Assembly (NCBI RefSeq): GCF_010111755.1
Contig: NC_088955.1
Location: forward strand, 62,001-126,000
Source: Nakaseomyces glabratus
Taxonomy: Eukaryota > Ascomycota > Saccharomycetes > Saccharomycetales > Saccharomycetaceae
Reading direction: 5' to 3'
Length of the DNA stretch: 64,000 nucleotides
This document shows, one piece after another, positions 46,461 to 56,783 of this stretch. Position 1 is the first letter of the stretch; every line of letters begins with the position of its first letter. The translations under genes were made by a program, and so were the position numbers. The notes beneath the pieces are model-generated. The model saw only the letters and a program-made list of their open reading frames with translations. It was not told the origin of the DNA and did no database searches.

Positions 46461-46892
46461 CTACTTGACGAACCTGTTCAAGAACTCCTTGTGCTTCTGT
46501 GACCTCACGGTATCGTTAGTAAACTTCTCAGGCTTCACCACTTTCTTCCTTCGGCTAAATGCGGTCTTCCCCCAGGACACACTATCGTCTTCTTTCTTCA
46601 CCAGTTTGATATCCTTCTTATCCTCGACCTCAAGCGGTTGTATCATCTTCTGTACCTGACTCGGTCCGAGAGTCGCACTTCCAGTACCAATATTTGTACC
46701 AGCACTAGTACTATCATCAACAGAACCTGCATCTGAACTAGTCTGTATCTGAGAGGTAGTCTTATTCTTGGGCTTCCTGGCCTTCAACTCCGTGTGTCCC
46801 GGAAGCAAACGAGCATGCTCTGTGCCCGTAGGAACCAGCGCACCTTTCGCACCGTTACGAGCCTCCAGCTGTGGCCTATGCGCAGTTGTCAT
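46461..46892 (-). CDS. CWC15: Spliceosome-associated protein Cwc15
   Basis: A protein of 143 residues, ATG at 46892; S. cerevisiae Cwc15 has 175. It starts MTTAHRPQLEARNGAKG, the strictly conserved Cwf15/Cwc15 N terminus. A disordered Ser/Thr-rich middle follows, and the conserved C terminus includes SWGKTAFSRRKKV and KEFLNRFVK. Cwc15 is part of the Prp19/Cef1-associated complex in activated spliceosomes. Its promoter has a PAC motif, GCTCATCGC, at 46983-46991, followed by AAAATTTGG. Confidence 0.93.
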   Translation of the reverse strand: MTTAHRPQLEARNGAKGALVPTGTEHARLLPGHTELKARKPKNKTTSQIQTSSDAGSVDDSTSAGTNIGTGSATLGPSQVQKMIQPLEVEDKKDIKLVKKEDDSVSWGKTAFSRRKKVVKPEKFTNDTVRSQKHKEFLNRFVK

Positions 46893-46982
46893 TGTCTTAC
46901 TAGTATCTTACTTATGTAGTTCGGAAGCACTAGACTAACCAGCTTCACCTGTTCCTATTTATAACTTTCCAGATTCGAAGGA

Positions 46983-46999
46983 GCTCATCGCAAAATTTG
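46983..46999 (-). promoter_or_regulatory. PAC motif with RRPE-like tail between CWC15 and NBP2
   Basis: GCTCATCGC (46983-46991) is a perfect reverse PAC. AAAATTTGG follows, an imperfect RRPE core. It is 91 bp upstream of CWC15 and 176 bp upstream of NBP2. Confidence 0.6.
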
Positions 47000-47174
47000 G
47001 CTCAAGAGGGCTGTCCAACTGAAAAAAAAAAGTTGGAATAGACTATACATGAAGGTTGTGGAAGCAAGTACTGGTCGGTAACAGGGGTTTACAAGGCAGC
47101 TATACGGTCAGAGTAGGTAGGCTGGATAGTTATTTGAAGTATACATTGATAAAAGTTAATTTGAAGCGCAGAGA

Positions 47175-47816
47175 ATGGTGGAGAATACAGATTCAACGCA
47201 TGGTGACGCTGTGAATCCAGGTCCCGAAGGGGAGGCAGTGGAGGTGGTGGATGATCTGCACAGCTATATATCGATCAAGGACTATGCGTATGATGAATCC
47301 AATGCGCTGCATTATGGGTATCTGGAGGAAGAAGTGCCGGGGGAAGCTGTACAAGAACATGACAACTATGCGGGGAGCGATGCCGAGGATGGAGAAGACA
47401 TAGATGGAAATCATACAGACAAGAGAGCTAGTGTGGTGATGCCTCAGGACTACGTTGTTAATCAGAAAGCAGTTGCATTGTATGATTTTGAGCCCGAGAA
47501 TGACAACGAGCTGGGACTAAAAGAAGGCGATGTAATATTTATAAGCTATAGACACTGCCAAGGGTGGTTAGTGGCGCAGAACGATACACAGACAAAAACG
47601 GGACTTGTACCGGAAGAGTTCGTTTCATATCTAGACTCTGAGGAAAGTGACTCTGTGCGACCTTTCTATTTGACAGAGATGCTAACTCATGGCTTACAGG
47701 CAGAACCGGAACAGGATGCCAAAGCTGGTAAAAAAGATGACGATGAGGACGAATGGGAGGATATAGATCAGCTTGAATCTGATATGGATAGCAAGCTTAA
47801 CATATCTGTAAGTTAA
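47175..47816 (+). CDS. NBP2: SH3-domain adaptor Nbp2
   Basis: A protein of 213 residues, ATG at 47175; S. cerevisiae Nbp2 has 236. The N-terminal 90 residues are acidic. One SH3 domain spans about 95-155 (AVALYDFEPENDNELGLKEGD to GLVPEEFVSYL, cited by its ends) with canonical ALYDF, the paired Trp region GWLVA and the PxxF/Y-type end. The tail is acidic and ends KLNISVS. Nbp2 links phosphatase Ptc1 to the Bck1/Hog1 MAP kinase pathways and binds Nap1. Confidence 0.94.
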   Translation: MVENTDSTHGDAVNPGPEGEAVEVVDDLHSYISIKDYAYDESNALHYGYLEEEVPGEAVQEHDNYAGSDAEDGEDIDGNHTDKRASVVMPQDYVVNQKAVALYDFEPENDNELGLKEGDVIFISYRHCQGWLVAQNDTQTKTGLVPEEFVSYLDSEESDSVRPFYLTEMLTHGLQAEPEQDAKAGKKDDDEDEWEDIDQLESDMDSKLNISVS

Positions 47817-48227
47817 CATCTATATCATTTATTCATCTTATTCTATCGTGCATATATTCAAAACTTTAGATGATCAAATAGATTATCTATCAACAATTGC
47901 ATTTTATTCACCAATAACAAAAAATATACCTCACAATGATTTTGGTATTATCCAGAAGCCTCAATTTACTCTCTAGCTTTCAATAGAGGCATCAAAATCT
48001 CTTATGTGGGGTGTTACTTCCATATTTTTCTCTCAAAACACTCTCTTAGTTACTATTAAATACTTTCCTTAACGTTAACGATATATTAAAATACTTGTTT
48101 AAATAATCTACAAAATATCTGCTTTATTAAAATATACCTCTAACTGATATAACAAAAGCATTTATGCGCTATTTTGGCTCTTGACTATAGTAAAGAGATG
48201 TTGTTCTTATGGTTCCCTGCTCCGACT
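47817..48227. other. Convergent NBP2-ACL4 intergenic region
   Basis: About 410 bp of AT-rich DNA with 3'-end elements on both strands. Nothing else recognised. Confidence 0.5.
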
Positions 48228-49364
48228 TCATATATCGTTGTCACTTTCAAATTCATCATCAAGGTTAGCTTCGATGTCCTCCAGAGGTTCACCTTTCTTG
48301 ATCTTCATCAGTATTTTAGCATCGACTTCTCCGCCTATTTCCTGCAATACGCTATTTGCACCAGCAACAATCTCACTAACAACTTCATCATTTGGATCGC
48401 TAGCTTCACCAATTTTTACTGCAAAAGATAGAGATATACGAGCATCTTGTATTAGACCATTGACTACCTCATCTTCGAGGTTTAATGCTATCTCTTGAAT
48501 GTGCTGGTTAAACTCATAAATTGTTTCAGGTTTCATCTCAACAGTTGGATTCTGCTGCTGGAATGTACCAACTTTAGCTATCATGTAAGTTGTGAAACCT
48601 TCTAAATAGTATCCTTCTATGTTGTCCTCATCAATATCTCTGACAGCACCGATAACTTTTAGAGCGATTTCATATAACCCTACCTCAATGCACATTTTTG
48701 CTAGTGAAAGTAATGGTTGCAAAAGTTCTACAAGTTCATTAGCCCCCGAGCTTTCAGAGTCCAAGTTGTTACTAATTTCGTCTTTCTTCTTCTCAAACAG
48801 TTCCCAGGCTAGACTGAAAGCTTCACACGCTTCATTAAACTTTTGCTGAGAGATTCTAATAGAACCCAATGTAGCCAACACATCTGGACTACCTCTTTCA
48901 GTTATTTCAAGAGCTTTATTGATAAGTTCCTCACATTGAGACTCAGCTTCAGGTTCCATACAAAGATCTGTCATCCAAATTTCAATCATTGAAAGCAGAC
49001 CACCAACTATCTTGTTCACTTGCTCACCGTTCAAGTTATCGCCTCCTTCGTTGGAGACATTCTCAATACCCTGGCTGATAAGTTGTATACCGTCAGGACC
49101 ACCAACAACTTGCCCCAGTGTGAAGAATTGGTCAGTGCCGGTCTTGGTCCCTTGAGGATCGAGCTCACAAGACTTCACCAGGCACGGATACGCCTTGTCT
49201 AGCTGACCATCCTCTAAATATGCATCGGCAAACACTTTGTATAGCTCAGGATCCGAGCAACTACCATTGTCAACCTGTGACTTGTACAACTTTAACAGTT
49301 TCAACGCCTTCTTGCAATCATTCTCCCCAAGCGCCTCTTTGGCCTGAACAATTACAGCTTCCAT
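48228..49364 (-). CDS. ACL4: Ribosomal protein L4 assembly chaperone Acl4
   Basis: A protein of 378 residues from the ATG at 49364 (MEAVIVQAKEALGEN); six upstream codons in frame have no ATG. It is an all-helical TPR-like superhelix with helix-turn-helix repeats (for example ALKLLKLYKSQVDNG, DAYLEDGQLDKAYPCLVKSCELDP) and an acidic C terminus (ANLDDEFESDNDI). S. cerevisiae Acl4 (YDR161W, 387 aa) binds the long loop of newly made Rpl4 and escorts it to the pre-60S in the nucleus. Two PAC motifs and an RRPE in the promoter agree with that role. Confidence 0.9.
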   Translation of the reverse strand: MEAVIVQAKEALGENDCKKALKLLKLYKSQVDNGSCSDPELYKVFADAYLEDGQLDKAYPCLVKSCELDPQGTKTGTDQFFTLGQVVGGPDGIQLISQGIENVSNEGGDNLNGEQVNKIVGGLLSMIEIWMTDLCMEPEAESQCEELINKALEITERGSPDVLATLGSIRISQQKFNEACEAFSLAWELFEKKKDEISNNLDSESSGANELVELLQPLLSLAKMCIEVGLYEIALKVIGAVRDIDEDNIEGYYLEGFTTYMIAKVGTFQQQNPTVEMKPETIYEFNQHIQEIALNLEDEVVNGLIQDARISLSFAVKIGEASDPNDEVVSEIVAGANSVLQEIGGEVDAKILMKIKKGEPLEDIEANLDDEFESDNDI

Positions 49365-49475
49365 CCTTTGACCAATACACACAACCTCCTGTTACACCAA
49401 CAAATTGCCACTTATCTGTGCTCCGCCAGAGACTAAAGTCAAATATTAAATCAATGAACTAGACCTATATATTAT

Positions 49476-49530
49476 GCGATGAGCTTCACTTTATTTTGTA
49501 TTTTTTATCAAAGCTCATCGCAAAATTTTT
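49476..49530 (-). promoter_or_regulatory. Inverted PAC pair plus RRPE upstream of ACL4
   Basis: GCGATGAGC at 49476-49484 and GCTCATCGC at 49513-49521 are two PAC motifs facing each other, 28 bp apart. AAAATTTTT (49522-49530) directly abuts the second. They lie 112-166 bp upstream of the ACL4 ATG. The rest of the 364-bp gap to SSY1's stop codon shows nothing else. Confidence 0.8.
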
Positions 49531-49728
49531 ATTCTTTTTATACACACCATTTCTTAGAAAATCCCGTAGAAGGGCCCAGTCGATTCCATTTAATTATAAT
49601 AGACACACTATCAACTTGGAATTAGAATATTATCAATAGAGGTACGGACCAATGCTATGTAAGTATATATACAATCGTATTAGTACTTGAAATTCAGGGG
49701 GTTTGCGCTTTTCAAGAGCATCTACGCA

Positions 49729-52290
49729 TCAGATTAGCCAGTTGTACAGCTTCTTTAGTCTTTCGGAGTAAGGTCCTCTGTACTGGCGGTGTTCCGTCCA
49801 AAGGATCCGGTCAATTTCACGACGGCCGGTGTCCAGGTCTAGTTGATCCAGTCTCTGTATCTTAGATGTACTGATTAACTTGTAGCCCAAGTAGCAGACT
49901 CCAAAGAGGATCAACCCACCGTAGGATGAGAAGAAGGACTTGGTGTTCCAGTATCCATGTATGAAGTTTATGAAACCCATAAACAGAACAAAGATGGAAC
50001 ACCCCAACAGACCAAACATGGACAGGTAAGGCTGGAACGGTGATCTGTAGGGGTAGAACACATCGTCTCTTGATATTATGTCCCTCCGTTTCTTCAAGGC
50101 ATAGTAAAATCTTAAGAAGGCGACGTTCAATCCGAGCCAAATGATTGACGTGGCTGCACTTGAAATATTCATCAACACATCAAAGTTGGATATAGCAGCG
50201 TCATCCACAGCCAGGTATGCTACAATGGCAAACAAACTTGAGAACCCGATGGCAACATAAGGAACGCCTCTTCTATCACACAATCTAAACACTGCTGGCG
50301 CTTTTCTTTGAATAGACATAGCATACAAAGTTCTGGAAGAAGCATATAATGAAGAAGCTGTAGCAGACGATGTAAAGAAAATTAAAACAGCATTAAAACC
50401 AGCTGCAAACGAACAAAAACCAAAATTTTCCAAAGCCAAAACCCAAGGACTGGAAAACCCAGCCTGAACATCTCCAGGATTCACTCCATGAAGAACTTCC
50501 TCGCACCTATAACTAACTTGCCATTCATTAGAAACCTTATTCTCAATATTATGATATCTACTTTCTAATGCTCCTGTATAGTACGATAACAATCTTGGAT
50601 CACCAGTATAAATATTTATACTGACCGAGAATATCAAAAAGAAGTATATCGTGAAAATGAAAATGAATGTCCTTTTCATTGCTGAAGGTATAGTCTTTCT
50701 GGGATTCTTGGCTTCTCCACTAGCTACAAAGGTCATTTCTACTCCACTAAAAGCAAATGTAGAAACAAGCATTACTGAAACAACCGCAATGAAACGGCCT
50801 CTGTTTCCACCAATACCGTTTATACTACCTAGGCCAGCGTCAGATAAATCAAATGTCGGCCTAAATAAACCATAAGTGATATCCTTCAAGTTTCTAGATT
50901 TCTCCGCATCCCAATAACGAAAACTGACTCTACCGTGTACGTCAAACCCATGACCAGCATTAAGAACAAGCATTACAATAACAATCATAATCGTTATCAG
51001 GACTTTTGATAGACCAACAATGTAAACAAATTCTCCCAAAAACCTGACATCAAACAAATTCAGTACTAAAGGAAATAAGGAGAATAGTGTAACGAATCCA
51101 GCTGTACCACCTCTAGTGAGTTTCAGGTGATCATAGTGACTGAAGTAAAAAGTACTTGAAACAACTTGTGCAGGTAACGCAACCATTGATGAAAACCAGT
51201 AGGTCCAACCTAAAGCAAATCCAAAAGCGTCCTCGACAAACCTTGACGCTAACCCAGAAAATCCTGAAGAAACAGGAATTAATGTGGCAAGCTCAGCAAA
51301 GGACATCATAGTAGCAATTACAACTGTACCAGTTATTATGAACCCCAATAAACATCCAAAAGGGCCTGCAATTGAAAATGCTTTACCTGAAGTCATGAAA
51401 ATCCCTGCACTCAAACATGCACTTATCGCTAGCATTTGAATATGCCTCACTTTTAAGTTTCTCTGCAATTGATTTCGCCTTCTTGTACTATCATGTAGAT
51501 ATTTATTGATCTTTTCATGGATATAGCGCTTGCCTTTCTTCTCCTGATCTGAATCGTAAAAGTTTGAATGAACATTTCCATCGATGCTGACACTACGTTT
51601 CATTGTTTCATAGTCTATGTTTTCATCAATAGCAACATTTCCATCACTTGCGTTATCGATAACATAGGTTCGTGACGACATATTGTCGAAGTTATTTCTG
51701 ATGTCATTATTCGTATGAGCATTCTTTGATCTGGAAGGATTGGCTGACTTGGAATAGGCTCCTTGAAATGCTGATTTCAATACATTTAAACGTAGCCTAG
51801 CACAGCTGTTCTTCTTATTATTAGTCTCAGTGTTAGGACTTGTGTATTTTTCATGTAAAATAGAATCCTCGACCACTTGCAATCCATCATTATTCTGCTT
51901 TTTTAATATATCCTCTAAAACATCTCTAAGTTCAGCTTCCTTCCTTACTTTCTTATCATATCTTTCAAAATCATTCATCGAGTGGTTATCATAGTTCAGA
52001 GACAGTATACTAGAACTGTTGAGCATATCAGCCAGCCCTATTTTCCTCTTGTCCATATACCTCTCAGTAACATAAAAACGATGATTCCGGACTTCATCGT
52101 AATACCGACCGGTATCGTACCAGCCTTCTTCCTCTATTATACTTCTTAAAACACCAGTATCAATAGAATTTGCAGGTTTGATGGATATACCATCACCGTC
52201 ATCTATATAGTCATCATCAAGGTCATCATCGGAGATAACAACTTCGATGTTGTTTCGACCAGGGAATAGATTGCTTCGTTCCTCACCCAT
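49729..52290 (-). CDS. SSY1: Plasma-membrane amino-acid sensor Ssy1 (SPS sensor)
   Basis: A protein of 853 residues, ATG at 52290; S. cerevisiae Ssy1 has 852. It has a long cytosolic N-terminal domain of about 280 residues, much longer than in amino-acid permeases, which is the hallmark of Ssy1. Transmembrane helices begin near residue 285 (MLAISACLSAGIFMTSGKAFSIAG) in the amino-acid-permease fold, with about 12 hydrophobic segments. An extended extracellular loop around residues 570-620 is also typical. Ssy1 with Ptr3 and Ssy5 senses external amino acids and triggers processing of Stp1/Stp2. Confidence 0.96.
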   Translation of the reverse strand: MGEERSNLFPGRNNIEVVISDDDLDDDYIDDGDGISIKPANSIDTGVLRSIIEEEGWYDTGRYYDEVRNHRFYVTERYMDKRKIGLADMLNSSSILSLNYDNHSMNDFERYDKKVRKEAELRDVLEDILKKQNNDGLQVVEDSILHEKYTSPNTETNNKKNSCARLRLNVLKSAFQGAYSKSANPSRSKNAHTNNDIRNNFDNMSSRTYVIDNASDGNVAIDENIDYETMKRSVSIDGNVHSNFYDSDQEKKGKRYIHEKINKYLHDSTRRRNQLQRNLKVRHIQMLAISACLSAGIFMTSGKAFSIAGPFGCLLGFIITGTVVIATMMSFAELATLIPVSSGFSGLASRFVEDAFGFALGWTYWFSSMVALPAQVVSSTFYFSHYDHLKLTRGGTAGFVTLFSLFPLVLNLFDVRFLGEFVYIVGLSKVLITIMIVIVMLVLNAGHGFDVHGRVSFRYWDAEKSRNLKDITYGLFRPTFDLSDAGLGSINGIGGNRGRFIAVVSVMLVSTFAFSGVEMTFVASGEAKNPRKTIPSAMKRTFIFIFTIYFFLIFSVSINIYTGDPRLLSYYTGALESRYHNIENKVSNEWQVSYRCEEVLHGVNPGDVQAGFSSPWVLALENFGFCSFAAGFNAVLIFFTSSATASSLYASSRTLYAMSIQRKAPAVFRLCDRRGVPYVAIGFSSLFAIVAYLAVDDAAISNFDVLMNISSAATSIIWLGLNVAFLRFYYALKKRRDIISRDDVFYPYRSPFQPYLSMFGLLGCSIFVLFMGFINFIHGYWNTKSFFSSYGGLILFGVCYLGYKLISTSKIQRLDQLDLDTGRREIDRILWTEHRQYRGPYSERLKKLYNWLI

Positions 52291-52668
52291 TTCATCCTTT
52301 ATATATGTTCAAATAGCACTCTTTGTATCGGTCAGTGCTTCAGTTATCCATCAGAAACCTACAGCAAAGGATAGGAAACTACTTATAAGATGCACCTATG
52401 CTAACCTCTGTAAGTTGTTGCGATGAGCAAGATATTCGTGCGACTAAACACGTTTGCCAGTAACTGAATAATGACAGTAAATTAAATGCTATTATAACTT
52501 ATATATATTGACAGAATGCAAACTAATGCCAAATAAGATTACAAGAAAGATCAAGTATATAGTACAGTTATCATGCCATTACGTGGTAGTACGTTGAAAC
52601 GCTGTCAACATTTGCAATGGCCACTAATTAATTTCAGCTATCAGTTCAAAAGTGGACTGCTCAGGTAT
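52291..52668. promoter_or_regulatory. SSY1 promoter region with a PAC motif
   Basis: GCGATGAGC at 52420-52428 is a perfect PAC, 130 bp upstream of SSY1, with no RRPE next to it. As SSY1 is not a ribosome-biogenesis gene its relevance is doubtful. The rest is SAC3 3' flank, AT-rich. Confidence 0.4.
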
Positions 52669-55600
52669 TTATTTAAACTTTTTCTTAACTGAAGATATTA
52701 GATTTTTCAATTCTTCCAGATTAGATAAGTTGGATGGTGTCTCTATACCACTTTGATCATTGGAGTTGATGGTACTGCCGTTCATTGGGGTTCTATACAA
52801 GACACTATCGTGAATGTTCTCGTCTAAATTCCCATTTCCAATGACTGTGATAACAGGTGTTTTATCTGTTGATGACGATGAAGGCATTACATGCAGAGAT
52901 GCTGGCCTTTTCTTCTGAATAGGTGTACTAAGAATAATCTGCTTCTGTCTCTTAGCGTTCCCTTGATTAGATGGAGGTATAACAGTAGGGGTCGAAGGAT
53001 AATCACCAGGTGTGGTTGAAACTATACGTCTCTTGAGAGTCATAGGTGTACGGTACTTTCTCTCTCCCGAAGCTGATGATAAAACAGGCAATTTCGCTTT
53101 TAGTCTCTTCGGGGAAGCCAGAATATGAGACTCCAAATGTGCATATGTGTTCTGTTTTCTCTTCTTAGTTTCCTCTATTTGTTGAAGATACCTCTTCTCT
53201 TCGAGTTCCAAGACTCTTTTTAGTTTGGCATCAATACGCTGAGAATTTATCGTATCAACATCTGAAGATGCGACTCTTTTTTCAACCTTTAACCTCTGGT
53301 AGTATTCACCACGCCCAGTCAATTTATAGGTAAACAAATCCCCACATGTCTCAATAGAATATTCCAAAGCTTTATGGGGGTCCTTGCCTCCTATGTTCAC
53401 AATTATTATGTCTTGCAATAAACTGCTGAAATGCTTAGTGATTCGCTTCAATTTTAAATATTGAGAGATCAAATCTTCGGAGAATGGTGTTTCTTGAGAA
53501 TCCCAATACAATACTAAAATGGTGAACTTAATATTGGCCTTTGCAGCAATATCGCTAATCATTTTAACCAGCACCTCTCCATCTGATTTCAATTTCATTT
53601 CCAAATCAAAAATATCAAAGTCAGTAACACCTGTGTTGAAAGCAATTAAACAGGTATCTTTAATATCTTCATCCTTAGAATTTAAACTATAAGGAATAAT
53701 ATTTAAATTCTTATCATCCACAGATATTGTGGATTTTTTGGAATCCTTAATTGAGAATTTTTCCAATACCCAATTATTTGGTATTGTATTTTGGTTATCT
53801 AAAATAACCAGAATGCTGATATTTTGGCTGGGGGGAATCTTTTTCAGTACTTTTTGAAAGTAGAGAGATTTTATGTCCATTGGCTGCCAGAATTTCATCT
53901 GCTTAACCATTGAGTGAGAAACATTACATTTTTCGAGTTGTAAAGGTGAGAAGTCTCTGCCTTTAGATTGAAATGATACATTTGAAGTCTTATTGACGAA
54001 AGATGAATTGACTTCATTCGGGACAATTGAGTAGTTTGGTATTCCTAACTGTTTGCTAACGATTCGTATACTTTCAGATCTTTGTTTTATTTCTTTCTTT
54101 TTATTTATTTTCTTTTTTGTTTTTGATAACCATGTCAATAGGTATTTTTTACCCATTGATTTTTCTAACAAAATGTCAGCATGGCTTTGAAGATAAATCA
54201 TGTACAACTGTTCATGAATAAATGCACGAAAAAGGTCACCAGAGAAATCTGAAATAATCTGGCTTTTGTGACTTCTTTGTTTCAGAGAGACCTCAACAAT
54301 ATTTGACACATTCTTATGTATGACCTCATTTTTCACTTGATTATAGATATCCAAAATAAGCGACTCTTTTTGAACTTTACTAATAGATATCTTACCACTG
54401 TTTGATTTTTCAGGTTCCTTTGGTATGTTTTTTAATTTAGCAGTGGTCTGCGGATTCAACGTATTCTTATTGGAATTTGTAGTTTTTGATTGATTGAATT
54501 CAAAATTTGCTTTCATCGGAACTTGGTGTGGCTCTATCTTAGATAATTCAATATCTTTAGATGGACTTCTAGATTCCGTGCGCTGGAATACTGAAGATGT
54601 GGTTGGTAGCGTAGAAACATCTGATGACATTGTTTGAGAAACAAGGGGATTACCTTTTTTCTCAATCTTGAGAGTTGCTGATGTAGGCTTTAAGAGGGCC
54701 GGCGTTTTCACTTGAAGTGGACTGTTATCCTTTCTCTTTTCCGGTTTGCCAAAAGTGAAAGGATTCTGAGGCTTTGTGGGATTTGTTGGTTGCTGTACTG
54801 CTGCTTTCAATACAGATAAGTTTTTGACTTTAGATTGAGGAATTGCATTGCCAAAGAATTCGCCAGAGTTCGGTTTACCTGAATTCACAATTGAGATTTT
54901 ACTTGAGAGTTGTAGTTTCTCCTCGACACATTGCAAATAGCTTTGATTCAACGGCTTTTTTTCTGGGATTTTGTGTGAATGATGAGGTAATGTCTTTAGA
55001 TCAACGCCATCATCAGTAATCGTAATTGAATAATATTCACAAAAGTAGAGTAGTTCTTCCCTATCATTGAATAGAAACATATCCTCCACATATTTAAAAT
55101 CGAGCGGTTTGTGCTTTTTGTTTAGTGAATGAGACAAGGCTTTCATGCCATAAAATCTAACTTCCCCTAAATATGTCTCTAGAAAAGAAGCCATCAGAAA
55201 AGGAATGCTGTCACTTTTAATAAGCTTGAAAAACCGCTGATAATAGTTCAAGCAATTTTCAGTTTTAATGAAACCTCTTTCAATAAATCCGGAGTTTGAT
55301 ATGATAGTTCTAAAAGAGATTGCTAACTGTACCAAATCATCTTGGAATATGTAGTCAGGTAGATCTTGGATAGTTTTGTCATACTGAGGATCTCTTATTT
55401 TACTCAGTAAGGCATATGCTCTAAATTCAGCTTCATTTGGACACGTTCCGCCAGCGGCACGTACATCATCGTATATTTCTGATAAGGTAATTAAGGATTT
55501 ATGCAGTTGTTCCAGCTCTTGTTGCATGGAGTATTTTACCTTTGACTTGGCCATGACATGCAAGATCAAAAGATGAATACGTACAATTCTTTCGTTACAA

Positions 55601-56256
55601 TCGACTGCTTCAGGACCACAGTAATTTTGATATGTGAAATCTTGACGGATTGACCGCATTCTATCCCACAGAAAACCTTCACTCTCGGGTAAAGTGTCAA
55701 GTAAGTTATCCACAATATAGTCCAATGTCTTAACCAGAATATGGGGTGGTCTAACATCTGAAGGTAAAGGAGGTGCAGCAGCGGCAGCAGGTCTTGCAAA
55801 CACTTTCAAGGCCTTTGATCGAGCCGCCTTTTTATCGTCCGGACTTAACTTCTCGTAACTGTAAACCGTGTATTCAACATTACGTCGCGATCTCTCAAAA
55901 ATGGGGCACATATCTAGACATGTACCTTGGAAAACAATTGCATCGTTCAGATCCTTGGCATGGTCTGCTTTATCTACAAGACCTTTGTTTTCCATCATTT
56001 TCCTCTCCATTTCCCTCATCTTCCTTAGTCTTTCGTATAAATCTGTCAAGTCATCAATAGATTCTTCCAATTGCAACATCTTCTGCTGATTACTCTTGTC
56101 CCATGAGTCCTGCTTGAAGGGCTTTGTCCTCAATTGGGGCTGCTGGGCAATGAGAAACTTGGGCATCTGTCTGGGTCCATGGCTCCGACGTTGAAACCCA
56201 AATTTCTCAGGTGAATCCACCAATGGCCCCAAGAACTGCCCCTTACCGTTATCCAT
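52669..56256 (-). CDS. SAC3: TREX-2 mRNA export scaffold Sac3
   Basis: A protein of 1195 residues, ATG at 56256; S. cerevisiae Sac3 has 1301. The Sac3/GANP-PCI domain (about 110-410) begins FQGTCLDMCPIFERSRRNVEYTVY. A disordered linker with FG-type motifs (FTFGKPEKR) follows. The Cdc31/Sus1-interacting long helix (about 670-725) includes FIHEQLYMIYLQSHADILLE. A long C-terminal region completes the protein. Sac3 anchors transcribed genes to the nuclear pore through Nup1 and supports mRNA export with Thp1, Sem1, Sus1 and Cdc31. Confidence 0.94.
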   Translation of the reverse strand: MDNGKGQFLGPLVDSPEKFGFQRRSHGPRQMPKFLIAQQPQLRTKPFKQDSWDKSNQQKMLQLEESIDDLTDLYERLRKMREMERKMMENKGLVDKADHAKDLNDAIVFQGTCLDMCPIFERSRRNVEYTVYSYEKLSPDDKKAARSKALKVFARPAAAAAPPLPSDVRPPHILVKTLDYIVDNLLDTLPESEGFLWDRMRSIRQDFTYQNYCGPEAVDCNERIVRIHLLILHVMAKSKVKYSMQQELEQLHKSLITLSEIYDDVRAAGGTCPNEAEFRAYALLSKIRDPQYDKTIQDLPDYIFQDDLVQLAISFRTIISNSGFIERGFIKTENCLNYYQRFFKLIKSDSIPFLMASFLETYLGEVRFYGMKALSHSLNKKHKPLDFKYVEDMFLFNDREELLYFCEYYSITITDDGVDLKTLPHHSHKIPEKKPLNQSYLQCVEEKLQLSSKISIVNSGKPNSGEFFGNAIPQSKVKNLSVLKAAVQQPTNPTKPQNPFTFGKPEKRKDNSPLQVKTPALLKPTSATLKIEKKGNPLVSQTMSSDVSTLPTTSSVFQRTESRSPSKDIELSKIEPHQVPMKANFEFNQSKTTNSNKNTLNPQTTAKLKNIPKEPEKSNSGKISISKVQKESLILDIYNQVKNEVIHKNVSNIVEVSLKQRSHKSQIISDFSGDLFRAFIHEQLYMIYLQSHADILLEKSMGKKYLLTWLSKTKKKINKKKEIKQRSESIRIVSKQLGIPNYSIVPNEVNSSFVNKTSNVSFQSKGRDFSPLQLEKCNVSHSMVKQMKFWQPMDIKSLYFQKVLKKIPPSQNISILVILDNQNTIPNNWVLEKFSIKDSKKSTISVDDKNLNIIPYSLNSKDEDIKDTCLIAFNTGVTDFDIFDLEMKLKSDGEVLVKMISDIAAKANIKFTILVLYWDSQETPFSEDLISQYLKLKRITKHFSSLLQDIIIVNIGGKDPHKALEYSIETCGDLFTYKLTGRGEYYQRLKVEKRVASSDVDTINSQRIDAKLKRVLELEEKRYLQQIEETKKRKQNTYAHLESHILASPKRLKAKLPVLSSASGERKYRTPMTLKRRIVSTTPGDYPSTPTVIPPSNQGNAKRQKQIILSTPIQKKRPASLHVMPSSSSTDKTPVITVIGNGNLDENIHDSVLYRTPMNGSTINSNDQSGIETPSNLSNLEELKNLISSVKKKFK

Positions 56257-56783
56257 ATGTTAAGATTTAAAGCTAGCAGAAGGCGGTAACCACACTCTAA
56301 TTTTTGCAATATGCAACTGTCTCAAAATGAAGAACAAGGGCAATTTTCCTATTCGAAGCACAAACTAAAAAGGGCAACAGCGGTTCAACTGCTCAGAGGC
56401 TGAATTGAGGATTCTGAAACCTGTGTCCAACTCAATATATGGCTTCTTAAGAGTAACTTCATCGGCTTCAAGTCCCAATTGATTGACAGCCTTTTGACTC
56501 TTTGCTAACGTTGGAAAGCTGGAAAAGTTTATGTGACGTCATAAGTGATGAGTATAAGCGGAGGAACGTGTAGTGTTGCCAGTATAGTTTCTATTTGGCA
56601 TATAGGCAGGGAAAAGACTGTATAATTGTACTTTCGATTTGGTGTGATTATGTACTATGGGGAAGTTATATAAATTGTATTATGTGTTCATTGCTCATGC
56701 TGAGTATACATTATCTGATTTGGGAAGAAATTGGAAGGGAAAATAGACGGAAAAAAATGCGAAGTTCATTACGGGTCTATTTC
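56257..56783. other. SAC3 promoter and HOM2 3' region
   Basis: About 530 bp. TGACGTCA-like ATGTGACGTCATAAG near 56530-56545 contains a perfect CRE-type palindrome TGACGTCA (ATF/CREB, Sko1-like), 275 bp upstream of SAC3. No extra gene seen. Confidence 0.5.
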
